A stretch of DNA of 64,000 nucleotides from Gracilaria gracilis (taxonomy: Eukaryota; Rhodophyta; Florideophyceae; Gracilariales; Gracilariaceae), in NCBI GenBank assembly GCA_030374805.1, contig JARGSG010000224.1, positions 744,001 through 808,000 of the forward strand. The letters run 5' to 3'. Under the pieces are notes generated by a model. It was not told the DNA's origin, did not search any database, and saw only the letters and a list, made by a program, of their open reading frames with translations. Shown piece after piece: positions 1 through 11,230 of the stretch. Position 1 is the stretch's first letter. Every line of letters starts with the position of its first letter. Both the position numbers and the translations under genes were made by a program.

Positions 1-62
1 TTAATCTACTATCGCTCTTGTTTTCATGCCTTGCTTGCTTTTGAACGCTTTCTTGCTTCGCG

Positions 63-967
63 TTGTGTTGTGTTCATCTCATGGAAAGGAAAGGTCCTTC
101 CAAACCAATTCAAGGGGGAGGGAAAGAAGTAGGATTTCGTCTTCCTCCTCAAGTTCTGCACGAAGAAGAGGAAAAAATGGAATTCATACTTCAAGACGTC
201 TACAGATCGGTGGAACATCGCAGAATGCAACTCAACAGGGAAGCAGTATACGCGTCCGTTTCGAACGTTTCTGGAGTTTGCAATTCAAGAAGACATTTGC
301 AAGTTATAAGCAAAGCTTTAACGTGGCGATTCTTTCTCCTGCGTCAGAGACGTGCGAAGTATCTAGAAACGTGCGACAAGAGAAACACCGAAGGAAGGGA
401 CCCCGAAAGATCTAATAACATTACGAGGAGAGATACAGAGGGAACCCAACCTCTCTCTGGGACACGCTCTCCGCGATCTGGATTAGGTTCTGCGCACATA
501 TGCAGCTGCTCGACGGAAGACCCATCTTGTTTTAAATGCTTTAGTTAACAAATTCGCAAGAACACTTCCAAAGTCAAGCTATCTTCGTCTAAGCCGCTTT
601 TCAAGCAGGTTATACCTGGGTTGCCAAAAACTATCGAGAAGTGCGTTCAGCTATGGCGATTTGGTGATGAATCCAAAGTACTGCCTATACACTTGTTTGA
701 CAAAGCAAGTTGTAGAAAAAAATTATTGAAGGCTACACAGACTCCTGGTGGAAGTTATCTGGGCAAAATTCTGCCTTCTACAAGTTTAAGAAGCTGATAT
801 CTTTCGTGCTTCAAGAAGAAGAGTGTACTATTTCTGAAAATGAGGATGATTTTGACTGGGATTCTGCAATTCAAAAATTTCATAGGAGACACGACGTCGG
901 CGGGGCTTCAAGTCCATTGAGTAGCGTTCTGTCATCCCGATCTTCTTCGTCTGAATCGTGTTGTTGA
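63..967 (+). pseudogene. GCR1_C-like DNA-binding protein linked to Crypton (broken)
   Basis: The supported part is about 560-967. One frame (to a TGA near 799) reads PGLPKTIEKCVQLWRFGDE and then LPIHLFD; a second frame, from about 737, continues WWKLSGQNSAFYKFKKLISF and runs to TGA at 965-967. A single indel near 740 joins them. The order LW-x-x-G, a basic loop, WW, then FY-x-F-K-K-L-I resembles the GCR1_C domain found with YR recombinases in fungal Cryptons. The same residue pattern occurs at 54.8-55.8 kb beside the second recombinase, which supports a real gene family. The 63-548 part is open but unrecognised. The tail is acidic, then Ser-rich. It lies 60 bp upstream of the recombinase on the same strand. 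Function is inferred: DNA binding, probably at element ends. The GCR1_C name is tentative. Confidence 0.5.
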
Positions 968-1027
968 CTGACGCCATTTTCTTTTGTTTCTTTATCGGTA
1001 GAGATAAGAACAGCTGTAAATTGAGCA

Positions 1028-2306
1028 ATGGAAGAGGGAGTTCATTCTTCTTCGACGCGAAGCAGGCTCGCGAGCTGTCGAGATGGATTTGAAGTTAACG
1101 ACCGGCAAGCGGGCTCTTATCAGGGATTGAGATCAGTGAATGATATCGTCAAACCGTCGTATAGCAGGTCATCGCGTGAAAACATGAAAGATCTGAGCGC
1201 TTGCTGCTGGAATATGCTAGAAAACACGGTACCCAAGATCCTTTTTCTGTAACACCTCATTCAAGCAGACTGGTATTAAATCTACTTGTTGAAAAATGCA
1301 GATATGACACCAAGAATGCTATGAAACTTGACACTATGGGAGGCTACGCGCAAGGACTTCGTTTATTATACTCTGAACACGGTCATACGGAAGCGTGGTA
1401 CTGCGACAAAGAGAGTGGAAAGGCATTTGGTAATCCTCTTATAAACAATCCAGATTATGAGAAGTTTCGAAAGGCTTACCGAGTGAACCTGGCACGATAT
1501 GGCGACGTTAGAACTCGATCGAGACCCCTTACGGCTGAAATAGTTTGTGACCATGCGGAGCAGTTTTGGTTTGGTACGAAGGAGTGGAAACTTCTCGACT
1601 TAGTTTTTCATTCCGTTTCTGTTTTAGGACTTTTTCTCGGACTTCGTTTCGACGAAATTTCGAAGCTAAGGATAGAAAATGTATCGGTTGGAAGACAATC
1701 AGCTTCTTTAACGCTGAAAACGGCTATTCAGAACTCGACTGCAGAGCGTGTATATGAAGTTCGAGACTGGCATGGAAACAGCGTCTTAATGTTTTCTGTC
1801 TACATGGACCCTTTTGTGGCTTTGCATTCCTGGCTTGTTCTAAGGGGAAATGATGCCGGTTTTCTGTTTCCCAGCGTATTAGACACCATGGGTGGATGTC
1901 GCCTAGAATTCACGAAACCGTTGAGCTGCAATAAGTTTGTAGCGTTTATGAGAAAACGATTGATGGACTTGGGAATTGGCTCAGATGATGTGAACACATT
2001 ACTGGTCACTCAATAAAACGAGGATGTGTTCAGCTGCATCGGAGCCTTGGATATGTAGATGATTTTATAATGAGAAAGCTCGATAAGGTGGGTTCTAATG
2101 CGTACGCAAACTACTGTGCGGCATACAATAACGATGCCCCACAGAAGTTACCGCGATTTAATAGCTGGCAGATGATGGTGCGCCATGCTGAAGCAATAGA
2201 CGGTGAAGCTTCCTGGATCAATGATTCTAAAGCGTTTGAAGAGTTCGAAAAGGAGGTGTTTGGAGATGTAGACACGCAATATGAAGAGCAAGGTTTGAAA
2301 CATTGA
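1028..2306 (+). pseudogene. Crypton-like tyrosine recombinase (copy 1, two frameshifts)
   Basis: Tyrosine recombinases cut and rejoin DNA through a tyrosine-phosphate link; Cryptons use them to excise and integrate as circles. The core is at 1201-2016, with the catalytic Arg box GLRFDEISKL near 1640-1670. Just before the stop at 2014 the frame shifts: the GHSIKRG box (His and basic catalytic residues) and LGYVDDFIM are in another frame that continues to 2306, with the candidate nucleophile in ANYCAAYN. A second shift near 1190 separates the N-terminus that starts with ATG at 1028. The protein aligns along its length with the recombinase at 56.7-57.9 kb (shared NPLINN, FRKAYRV/FRRAYRV, SRPLT/TRPLT, FWFGT). 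About 425 codons. The two frameshifts make it inactive as read, unless they are assembly errors. Its 3' flank was later hit by a Ty3 element at 2351. Confidence 0.75.
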
Positions 2307-2350
2307 CTAGTGACATCGAAACAAAACTTTTAAAGTAAAGCATTGGCCGG

Positions 2351-2687
2351 TGTTGATGGCGGTTACTCTAGCGCGTGGGTTGCAGTAGCACGCTGCCCAA
2401 ACCAGCAGCAGGTGCTGGTGCGTAGGTGACCACACTACGCGCGCTGTTGCATAGGTTGCAACTAGCTCGTAGCTCGAGCCTAGACTCCTAGTTTCCCGAA
2501 CAGGAAACACAGGAGTTAGATAGCTGCCAGAAAGAGACAGAATAAATAGCCAACTCTCAGCGCTACAAGCTGGGAGTCGGAGGCATCCCCGGCCGAACGA
2601 CGGAGGGTTTTGTGCCTGTTCTACTGTTCTGTTCCGCTGCAGTCAGCGCGACTACGTTGGGACCCTGCGAGTCCATTCTGACCAACA
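2351..2687 (+). repeat. 5' LTR of the Ty3 element
   Basis: 337 bp, TG...CA ends, matched by 7400-7736. It contains an AATAAATAG box about 190 bp in, which could serve as a TATA or polyadenylation signal. Confidence 0.92.
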
Positions 2688-2750
2688 AAGCGCTTTGAGA
2701 CGTCAAAGAGTAATTGGACGTCGTAGGGCACCATTTCTTCGTACGGAATA

Positions 2751-3083
2751 GTGAACACGATCCAGGCGCCGAGCCTAGCTGGAGCTTCGCAAACAGAGCT
2801 GATCAAGTTCGAAGTGGACTTTTCAGCCTACACGGAGCGCGTCAAGGATGTCAATGCAGGACGCTCTGTGAGCCAGAAAATCAAAGCTGCCTCAATCCGA
2901 CAGTGCATGAAACCGAGATTACTTCACAGTCTGTGTATGCTAGGCCGTATCCAGGGAGCAACGTCAGCGGAGGAAGCATCCGACGCCGTAGTGAAAAACT
3001 GGTTCGACTACCGACTGGCTTCGACTATCTGTGACCTCAGCGATCGCGTTGAGGAGGCTCTGTCTACAGTAGAGTACAAGTAA
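2751..3083 (+). CDS. Gag-like N-terminal ORF of the Ty3 element
   Basis: A 110-codon ORF directly after the 5' LTR, in the usual gag position. It has an alpha-helical, charged character (IKFEVDFSAYTERVKD, LHSLCMLGRIQG) typical of capsid-like Ty3 Gag N-termini, but no zinc knuckle is visible. It stops at TAA 3081-3083. The next 220 bp are open only in pieces, so Gag is either short or truncated, and pol begins in another frame at 3308. The assignment rests on position more than on recognised motifs. Confidence 0.5.
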   Translation: MNTIQAPSLAGASQTELIKFEVDFSAYTERVKDVNAGRSVSQKIKAASIRQCMKPRLLHSLCMLGRIQGATSAEEASDAVVKNWFDYRLASTICDLSDRVEEALSTVEYK

Positions 3084-3307
3084 ACGCCTCGTGACCCGTC
3101 TGGAGCAGCGGAGAACTTTGTTTTGGAAACCATCGCCGCAATGGACGAGCACAACGCTTCAAGCATTATCGCTGACAATGACCAGTGTAAGGAGCTCATT
3201 GCTAAATTGGTCCGGAAGTTGGAACCCCCGGAGTTGAAGCAGTGAAGCAGATCGTGAGCGACCAGATGCCTCTTTGAAAGAAGGAGCAAAAAGGTGACCT
3301 GAAGTTT

Positions 3308-6300
3308 TTGACGAACACGATATCCACGCTTGCAGCACAGGAGCACGTCGTACAGTGCGCAACACTAAAGCTAAAGCGAAAGCACTCAAAAACTCGTGAG
3401 GTTCGAAGAGCTACTGGGAAGACAGAAGAACAAGAGCGGAAGAAACCTCGGAAAAACTCAGGGACGCGGATTTCCTACATCGACGGCTCCAGGAGGGAAG
3501 GAAAAAAGCCGATCGCGAAGTTTGAGGCTGGAGAATGGAATAAGCCGTGTCTAAACAGCGCCAAATGTTCTGGGATCCACCCAATCAGCAGGTTTCCCGT
3601 CACGTCAAAGGAGGAGAGACGTGTACTCCTCGATAAGTTCTTCGGAAAAAATGGCAGAACCACAAAAAGGGTGAAGATGGCCGTACTCCGTTCTGTTTCA
3701 GACGATGTACCGAACGCGGAAGAAGGCAGGTACAGGATCCGACTCAACGATTTCGAGACCGTAGCTCTGGGATATTCCGGGGCAGACTGTTCTACAATTC
3801 CCTCCAACATTTATGAGTCTATATCTGCAACACAGCCTTCGCTGCGAGCAGAACGGCTCACGACGCCCCTGGTCCTCGAGACTGCACTGGCAACCAATGA
3901 AGCAAGGCCAAATTCAACTGCGTCGAGAAAGGTGAAGCTGGACCTTACACTACTTCTCCCCAAAACAGGACTCCCTGTTCGTATTCGTGGGGTTCAGTTC
4001 CTAATAGCAGACACCCAAATGCCGGAAGTTCTCCTTGGAAGACCTCTTTTAAAAGCCATTGGTTTCGATTTCAACGAACATCTCCATCGTAAAGCCCCAC
4101 TCATCGATGGCAAATCAAAAGATCAATCGCCGGAAGGAAAGTGCAGCCTGTCGTCTGCAAGCTATCGAGGCCTCAGCTACACGGACACCGATGAGGACCC
4201 CATTGAACTGCCGGAGTGTCTCCAAGCTAGATTTGGACACGATACAGTCGAGGAGATCGACGAGGCAATCAAATCCTCAGTAGACGACGCCTCGAAGAAC
4301 GGCATGTCTGTTGCAGGTACGAAGAAGTTGCAAGGCCTTCTGGAGAAGAACCACAGCTGTTTTGGAATCAAGCTCGGACCCCAACCGCCGGCCGACCTGC
4401 GCCCTCTCTCGGTCAAACTCGCGCCGAACGCCAAGCCGTACCGTACACCCCAACGACGGTACTCTCCAGCACAACGAGTTTTTATTAAGCACACTATCCA
4501 ATCTCTGGAGAAAATTGGCGCGGTGTACAAGAACGATCAAGCGAGATGGGCATGTCCGGCTCTGGCAATTTCAAAACCGGGTACAGACAAACTACGCTTC
4601 ACTGTCGACCTGCGCGGAACCAACGCCAGAACACTACCACTCCAGTCCGCCATGCCGCATCTGGAATCAATGCTGCAGGACTGTGGAGGGAGTAAGTGTT
4701 TCGCCAACATCGACTTCACGCACGGTTACTGGCAGATACCGCTGGACAAGGTATCACAGGAGATAATGTCTATCCAGACACCATTGAGAATATATTCTCC
4801 AACCAGAACCCTCCAGGGAGGCACGGACTCTGGTAATCATTTCCAATCTGTGACACGGGAGAAATTCGAAGGAAGAGTACAGCGAATCTTGCAGTGGCTA
4901 GATGAATTCCTCATCCATGCCAAGAATGAAGACCAGTTGTTGACAGACATAGCATCATTTCTCGAAGTGTGTTCAGAAGTAGGATTCAAGGTGAACCCAA
5001 GGAAGTCTTGCGCTTCTTCACAACGAAGGTGAAGTTCTGTGGGAGGATAATTTCATCCGAAGGAATCCAATTCGACCCCAGGAACTTTGAGGTCTTATTG
5101 GCGATGAAGGCACCACAAACTGGAGACCAGTTGCAGCAACTTTTCTGCGCTACGAACTGGATGAGGACATCCATTCCCGATTATGCACGGTTAGTAGAAC
5201 CGCTTCACCACTTGCTGGAGGAGGCATGCAAACGTGCAGGGAAGAGAACCAAGAAAGCCCTGAAGAAGGTGCGTCTCAACTGGAACACGACACACACCGA
5301 AGCATTCGATCGGATCAAGAAGCAACTTGCCGCAGCAACCAAACTCTCACTCCCCAAAGAAGGATACCGTCTCTGTTTGTTCACCGACGCATCTGACACT
5401 CACTGGGCCGGAATTCTAACCCAATCTCCGGAGAGCGACCAAGATAAGGAACTTGAGGAACAAACCCACGAACCGTTATGTTTCTTATCAGGTGCCTTCA
5501 CTGGATCTTCCGAGCGGTGGAGCGTACCCGAAAAAGAAGGTTTCAAGATCGTTGAATCCATGTGCAGGCTGGATAACCTGACAGTAGGGCGAACCGTATC
5601 CATATATACGGACCACGCCAATCTCGTATACATATACGACCCGTACGGCCGTAATCCCGGATTGGCTCGGCACACAGCAAACAAACTAACTCGCTGGGCC
5701 CTGAAGTTGAACGGCTTTCGATTCATGATCGAACACGTGAATGGAGAACGCAACGCGTGGGCCGACATGTTGACCAGATGGGCGGTGCAGACCAAGACGA
5801 AACTACCACCAGCCCGTGTAGGACGTATTCGAGCACTAATGTCAGCACCAATCAACCCCACAGTGAACGAGGACTACGACTGGCCGTCTATGCAGGACAT
5901 AATCAATTCGCAGCGCAGTAGCAATACCGCGCCCCCGAGCAGATGCAGGAAGATGAATGAAGTTATCCGCATGCCGACAGGACAGATATGGATCCCAAGC
6001 GACGACTCAAGACTTCAACTGCGAATCTTAATCGCCGCTCACACTGGAAAAGGAGGACTCAGAGCCACTGACCCCACTTTCGACACTGTAGCCGCCCACT
6101 TCTGGTGGGAGAACCTACGGAACCACATCGACAGCTTTACACGCTCTTGTTTTAACTGCATCGCCACCGAATCTGGAAAAGTCGTCCCGAGGCCTCTCGG
6201 GCATACGATGCACGCCAGCGAGCCGAACGAACTTCTTCATTTCGACTATTGCTACATGAGCAAAGGCGAGAGAGGCAATCTGTACGTACTCATCGTGAAA

Positions 6301-7372
6301 AACGACCTCTCCGGCTACGTGTGGCTGCAAGCTGCAGAACAAGCCGACTCTGAAACAACAGCAGAAGTACTTGTCGAGTGGTTTGCAGCGTTTGGTGTCG
6401 CAAGATCGTGGGTATCTGATCAGGGCGGTCACTTTAAGAACAAACTCGTAAGAGCTCTTTTGCAAAAGCTTAAAGCAGACCACCACTTCACGTTGCCGTA
6501 CTGTCCTTGGAGCAATGGTTCAGTCGAAGTGGTCTGTCGCGAGCTACTGAGGACTTGCAGAGCACTACTTTCCGAGTTACAACTCCCTCAATCGTCCTGG
6601 CCGAGCGTCCTTCCGTTGGTCCAGTCAGCTCTGAACAGCGCCCCAACGAAGAAGCTCAAGGAAAAATGCCCACTCACCGTCTTCACAGAAGTACCACAGG
6701 ACTCGCCACTTTCGGCCATCGTGCGAACCAGGGACGGAATCGTAGCTATGCAGAATATCGAGAGATACAGGAATAAAGCTCTAACGGAAGTCGAGAGACT
6801 ACAGGCTTCCCTGGATGACATTCATCGCTACTGCGCTGCACAAGGAAGGAAGCAAAGGAAATCATCCGTCGATTCGCACAACCGCCGTACGGGATTTTTT
6901 TCTGTGAACCTGACCGAAGGAGACTACGTCCTGAAAGCCGTCATGCAAAAACAAATCCGCGCAAAAACTAGGCTGAGATGGCACGGACCTTTTCGCGTCA
7001 CGCAATGCAACGAGCACAACATTTTCGAAATTTCTGACGTGCTCACAGGAAAGAAGGAACTTGTCCATGGGAGAAGGATAAATTTGTTCCGAAACAAGGA
7101 TCACGAAGTATCGGAGGAACTACGTGAACATCTGGCGTACCAAAAGGACTAATTGCTCGTTATCGAAAACTTCGAGGATATTCGACTTCGTAAGTAGAAA
7201 GTAGAACTTCTCGTCAAGTGGTCTGGTTTTGCAAAAGAGGAAGCAGACTGGGTGGACATCGAGTCTTTGAAGCAAGACGTCCCCGAATTGCTTCTGGAGT
7301 ACCTAGAAGAAACGAAGAAAACTGGTTCACGAAGACAACGTAGTATAGTAGCCGCCTTGAAGAACGAATAAT
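3308..7372 (+). pseudogene. pol: Ty3 pol: protease, RT, RNase H, integrase, chromodomain
   Basis: A first frame (3308-5032) holds the protease and most of RT; a second frame (4969-7152) holds the end of RT, RNase H and integrase, so one frameshift lies at about 5000. The protease box reads LGYSGADCSTIP: the catalytic Asp of D-S/T-G is Tyr (TAT at 3772-3774). RT shows FANIDFTHGYWQIPLD, but the YxDD box reads WLDE (4895-4906), with the second Asp changed to Glu. RNase H has LFTDAS and IYTDHANL. Integrase has an HH-CC-like N-terminus (CFNC), then Asp in HFDYCYM and WVSDQGGHF and Glu in NGSVEVVC. After TAA at 7150 and a TAG near 7195, the same frame encodes a chromodomain (LLVKWSGF, ADWVDIE) to about 7372. 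So several independent defects sit in an element with near-identical LTRs. It probably moved with proteins from another copy. Confidence 0.88.
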
Positions 7373-7399
7373 CAATCGCAGAAATTGGTTATGGGGGAC

Positions 7400-7736
7400 T
7401 GTTGATGGCGGTTACTCTAGCGCGTGGGTTGCAGTAGCACGCTGCCCAAACCAGCAGCAGGTGCTGGTGCGTAGGTGACCACACTACGCGCGCTGTTGCA
7501 TAGGTTGCAACTAGCTCGTAGCTCGAGCCTAGACTCCTAGTTTCCCGAACAGGAAACACAGGAGTTAGATAGCTGCCAGAAAGAGACAGAATAAATAGCC
7601 AACTCTCAGCGCTACAAGCTGGGAGTCGGAGGCATCCCCGGCCGAACGACGGAGGGTTTTGTGCCTGTTCTACTGTTCTGTTCCGCTGCAGTCAGCGCGA
7701 CTACGTTGGTACCCTGCGAGTCCATTCTAACCAACA
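7400..7736 (+). repeat. 3' LTR of the Ty3 element
   Basis: Matches 2351-2687 apart from two visible substitutions (gttgggacc/gttggtacc and ttctgacc/ttctaacc). Confidence 0.92.
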
Positions 7737-8234
7737 GCCAGCAAATTTTATGCTTTCTTGAAAAAAGTTTCCGTCGTTGACTGATAAAGTCCATCAATGA
7801 TTTAGGTGGGTAAGACCTAAAGAAAAGTTTTTAGGTATCTCTGATTTGTATCGTTGATTCGATTCTCTACACTTTGTATAGTTGATTCATAAGTATCTCT
7901 GCTTGGTATAGTTGATTCGATTCTCCACGCTTATTACAAAACCCTTGTCAACTTCTTTCACATTCTTCTTCTTCACCGTACGGACATGTTCTTTTAAATA
8001 CAAGAAAGCACTTACGAAATATTTGTGCCGACGTTTACCAACCAGGACATAAAAACCACACAAGTAATAACACCGTAGTAGTCGCAGAGCTCTATAGACA
8101 CTCTGCTTGAGCAAATTCTATCTAAAGTAAAAATGCAGTCCTGAAAATTTATTTTTCTAAGATAAGTAGTCTCAGAATGAAGCAAATCAGGTACGGTTTT
8201 TGGTTTTGCTGTATGGAATACAAATTGGTTAGTC
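7737..8234. other. AT-rich non-coding stretch with short direct repeats
   Basis: No supported gene. The stretch 7830-7935 contains two or three degenerate direct copies of a segment with the core GTATAGTTGATTCGATTCTC. This is probably the continuation of the DNA that followed Crypton copy 1 before the Ty3 insertion. Confidence 0.5.
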
Positions 8235-8935
8235 CTCACTGATGGAAATTTAATAATGAATGTCTATCACTGAGTAATCATCCATCAGTGTTCAATATTG
8301 TAAATAGGTTCCTCAGTAAATTTTTATCACTGAAGGTTTATCAATGAAGGTTTATCAATGAAGGTTCATTAATAAAAGTTCACTGATGAAGGTTCATCAA
8401 AGCAGGTTCAGCAGTGTATGGGTTTACCTCGGAATGTTCATGAGTAAAGGTCAACAGTGAATTTTCATTACCTTGATCAGTGAATGTTCATCAGTGAATG
8501 TTCATTAGTGAATGTGCACCAGTGAATATTCATCAGTTAATTGCATAAGTGAATGTTCATTGGTGAACATTTATTAGTGAATGTTCATTGATGTCAATAA
8601 ATATTCATGCCTGAACCTTCATCAGTGAATGTTCATTAGTTAATATTTACCAGTTAATGATCATTAGTGAATGTATATCAGTAAATGTTCTTCAGCGAAT
8701 GAACATCAGTGAAATGTTTATTAGTGAACGTTCATCAGAGAATTTCCATCACTAAATGTTCACCAGTAAATGTGCACCAGTAAATGTTTATTAGTGAATA
8801 TTCATCAGTTAATGCTCACCAGTGAATGTTCATTAGTGAAGGTTCATCACTGAATGGCCTTCAGTGAATGCTCATCAGGGAATGTTCATCAGTGAATATT
8901 TATTTGGGAATATTCATTACTAAATGTTTTCAAAA
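8235..8935. repeat. Degenerate satellite with core GTGAATGTTCA
   Basis: About 700 bp built from dozens of 11-14-bp variants of TCATCAGTGAATGTT, such as GTTCATTAGTGAATG and GTTCACCAGTGAATA. Spacing is irregular and the array is AT-rich, with no fixed unit-plus-spacer structure. The core matches the satellite at 56.0-56.5 kb except that AACGTT there is mostly AATGTT here. Confidence 0.9.
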
Positions 8936-9001
8936 AATGTACACTTCATTTCTTTCGGCGCCGCCGTGGTGTACGTGTGACGCAACACGCCTCCCCGTTG
9001 T

Positions 9002-9340
9002 GTGCGCGTGCTTACCATCGTGGACGAGCAAGGCGCCGCGCAGTTTTGCAAGGATAGCGTCACCATCTCGCTCAACCTTACGCCGTCGGATGAGCGGCTT
9101 CCGGCGCTGCGCGCCGACGCGCACTACTTTCAGATTGGGAGGAACGCGTGTGTGACGTGGTGGTTTGCGGGCACGGCTGACTTCATCATGCCCGTGCGCG
9201 TGTCGCCGCGACGGTTTGTTTCGCTCACGGCGCCGTTTCTGGATACGTGGGAGCGGCTCAAGAGCCGCCATTGGCTGCACGACGCCAAGCCGCGTCGTAT
9301 GCACGGCCGCGTCGATTCAGCTGGTGCAGATGGCCGTTAA
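9002..9340 (+). pseudogene. Host enzyme fragment, possibly coproporphyrinogen III oxidase
   Basis: A GC-rich 112-codon stretch in sharp contrast to the AT-rich satellite before it. It reads LPALRADAHYFQIGRN then VTWWFAGTADF, which recalls the region of aerobic coproporphyrinogen oxidase that holds the H-x-N-Y-R-Y-F and WWFGGG-x-D-LTP boxes (haem and chlorophyll synthesis, plastid). The Gly-rich part is altered and the sequence loses family likeness after TADF. No plausible start or 3' end is present, so it is a fragment. A different FAD- or haem-pathway enzyme cannot be excluded. Confidence 0.35.
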
Positions 9341-9696
9341 CGAGCGCAGCGAACGCGGGCGCGTCGACGGGGAGAGACGGAAGCGGTGGCGGTGGCGGTG
9401 CGCGTGCGCGTGCGGTGGAGAAGGAAATGTTGTGGGGATGAGCACGCGCGGCGGAGAAGAACGGTAGAGGGGGATGGTGCCAAAGAAAGGAGAGCAAACG
9501 GGCGTCCACTAGGGCACGAAGGGCAAGAAGATGCCCCCGCGGCCACGCGCAGTTCAAACATACATACACGTCACATTGAATTCATTTGCACTGTTTGACG
9601 GTGAAGTGCACTGCGGCGCATGGTGCGCCACCAGCCGCTGTGCGAAGCGGTAGGAACGTTACAAACACCGTTGGTACAACGGTACACGTCAATTTT

Positions 9697-10077
9697 TCAC
9701 GCCAATCGCCGTTCCAAGTCGGCCCTCATGCGCTGCGGCAAGGGGTCGTCCACGTTGCGACAGACCTTCAGAAACGCCTTCTTCTCCGACGACGTGCAGT
9801 GCGCCACGCGCTGTTTGTGCAACAGGAACGACGCAATTAATCGCCGCAACGCGCTTGTTTGGCTCGGTCGCTCATCTCGGCGCCGTTGGCCATGCCAAAA
9901 TGAAACGGGTCGCCTTTGCTTCCGAAGCGAGCCGTCAGGCCCAACAACTTGTGATTCAGAAGTTACGTACAAACGTTGATCACGTCGATGTGGCAGCGTA
10001 AAGTTGTTTGGGATAGACTTCAACACCAGATAACAAAAAGCGACCGGGAAGATGATGAACACGCGAAACAAGTCCAT
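9697..10077 (-). pseudogene. Membrane-anchored protein fragment, unrecognised
   Basis: 126 codons on the minus strand with a hydrophobic segment near the N-terminus (FRVFIIFPVAFCYLVLKSIP) and a basic, helical remainder ending LPQRMRADLERR. The hydrophobic block followed by a Pro/Asn turn faintly recalls the LETM1 membrane region, but I would not name it on that. It sits among other GC-rich gene pieces and has no clear 5' or 3' context. Confidence 0.3.
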
Positions 10078-10446
10078 GTTTGCCGCAAAATACAGGGGTC
10101 TACTGTACAGTAGCTTTTATGGATGTTACCAAGCTCTTCAGCTTCGGGGCTTCCTTTCACCCCCAAACCTAGTACTTTGCAACAAGGGAGACCAGCGCAC
10201 CGAATGGAAGCTCTACAGTTATATGAGCTGGTAGATTTTCGTACAAAAGTATCAAATGGCGAGTATGAAGTAGAAAGAGTTGGTGTGCGCCGTCGATTCA
10301 TCACGACCAGAAGGGAAGACATTTGCTCGTGGTCAGAAGAAGAAATGGTTTTGCCGAGTGGAGTAGACTTTGATACGAATATAGCATAACGACGTTACAG
10401 AGTCTGTAATTTTGTTACGTTTCTTCCAATTATCTCTTCTTCTGCT

Positions 10447-10794
10447 CGATTATTCGCGGCGGCGCGTCAGACGCGCGCCACCGCCGTGCAGAAGAAGATC
10501 TACCAGGACATCACGCGCCACTGCTACGGCGACGAGGCGCACCTGGCGCCGGCGCTCTCCAGCCTGGAACTGGTGCCGCGCGGAGAGCCGTGTCCCGTGC
10601 TGCGCGGCGCGGAGGAGCTGGTGACGGACGACGGCGAGTACTGCATCAAGCTCATCTTCTAATCGGTGGTTACGCCGTACGCCGACTGGACGCAGCGCAT
10701 CGAGCGCTTCGAGTGCTTCTTCAGGCCCAACGTGCGCGCCGCCGGGAGCAAGCAGGACGCGCATCGGCGGCTGGTGGCGCCGTCGCTCTCATGA
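10447..10794 (+). pseudogene. GC-rich host gene fragment with one in-frame TAA
   Basis: One frame is open with strong GC third-position bias across about 115 codons, except for a TAA at about 10660. It reads QKKIYQDITRHCYGDEAH, then DDGEYCIKLIF, the stop, and SVVTPYADWTQRIERFE to TGA near 10792. It is clearly coding-like but I do not recognise the family. The 5' end has no ATG in frame. It is probably a pseudogene fragment, part of the patchwork at 8.9-12.6 kb. Confidence 0.35.
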
Positions 10795-11099
10795 ATGCGC
10801 ATGGCTGGCGCGTGTACATACGAATAGCCACGGCCGTTCAGTTGAATTCCGAGTTGGCAGCGCGCTGGAACGCGCGCCGCTCGCTTGAGCGCAACGCGTG
10901 TAGCTGCACCCTCAAACACGCATACGCACAGCTGCCAGGCACGCCTGCGTGGCACGCGCTGCCCACGCCGCTGCATAAAGTTTGACAGACGCGCGCTTAT
11001 GCAGCGCACAGTCGTGCGCCTTGCTGCACGCGCCACTTTGCCATTCACGTCGCCTACAGCAGCGGCTCGTTCACTCGCTCGCTCTCGTTACCATCTGCG

Positions 11100-11225
11100 T
11101 CCGACTTTCCTCCCTCTCCTGCCCCCCTCCCCCCCCGTCCTCCTCCCTCCTCCTCCTTCCTCCTCCCTCCTCTTTCCTCCGCGCTCCCCCGCTCGTGCTC
11201 CTCCTCGCACCCCCCCCCCGCTGCG
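11100..11225. promoter_or_regulatory. Pyrimidine-rich tract upstream of the WW gene
   Basis: About 125 bp of almost pure C/T (TCCTCCCTCCTCCTCC and C8-9 runs) end just before GCCGCCATGT at 11225-11234. Such tracts can mark promoters or 5' UTRs. The role here is inferred from position only. Confidence 0.35.
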
Positions 11226-11230
11226 CCGCC

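Larger units (their letters stand above)
2351..7736 (+). mobile_element. Full-length Ty3 retrotransposon, young insertion
   Basis: Two 337-bp direct repeats (2351-2687 and 7400-7736) start TGTTGATGG and end CCAACA, and differ at only two positions that I can see. Flanking 5-mers are gccgg (2346-2350) and gccag (7737-7741), a likely 5-bp target duplication with one change. A purine tract (ATGGGGGAC) abuts the 3' LTR. The domain order protease, RT, RNase H, integrase, chromodomain is Ty3 type. No TGG primer-binding site follows the 5' LTR; the sequence there is the palindromic aaagcgcttt, so priming may be unusual (self-priming is possible, not shown). It inserted just downstream of Crypton copy 1. 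Confidence 0.92.

Noticed and set aside
9697-10077. LETM1-type mitochondrial carrier fragment
   Set aside because: Only one hydrophobic segment is reminiscent. The conserved LETM1 ribosome-binding-like region cannot be seen.
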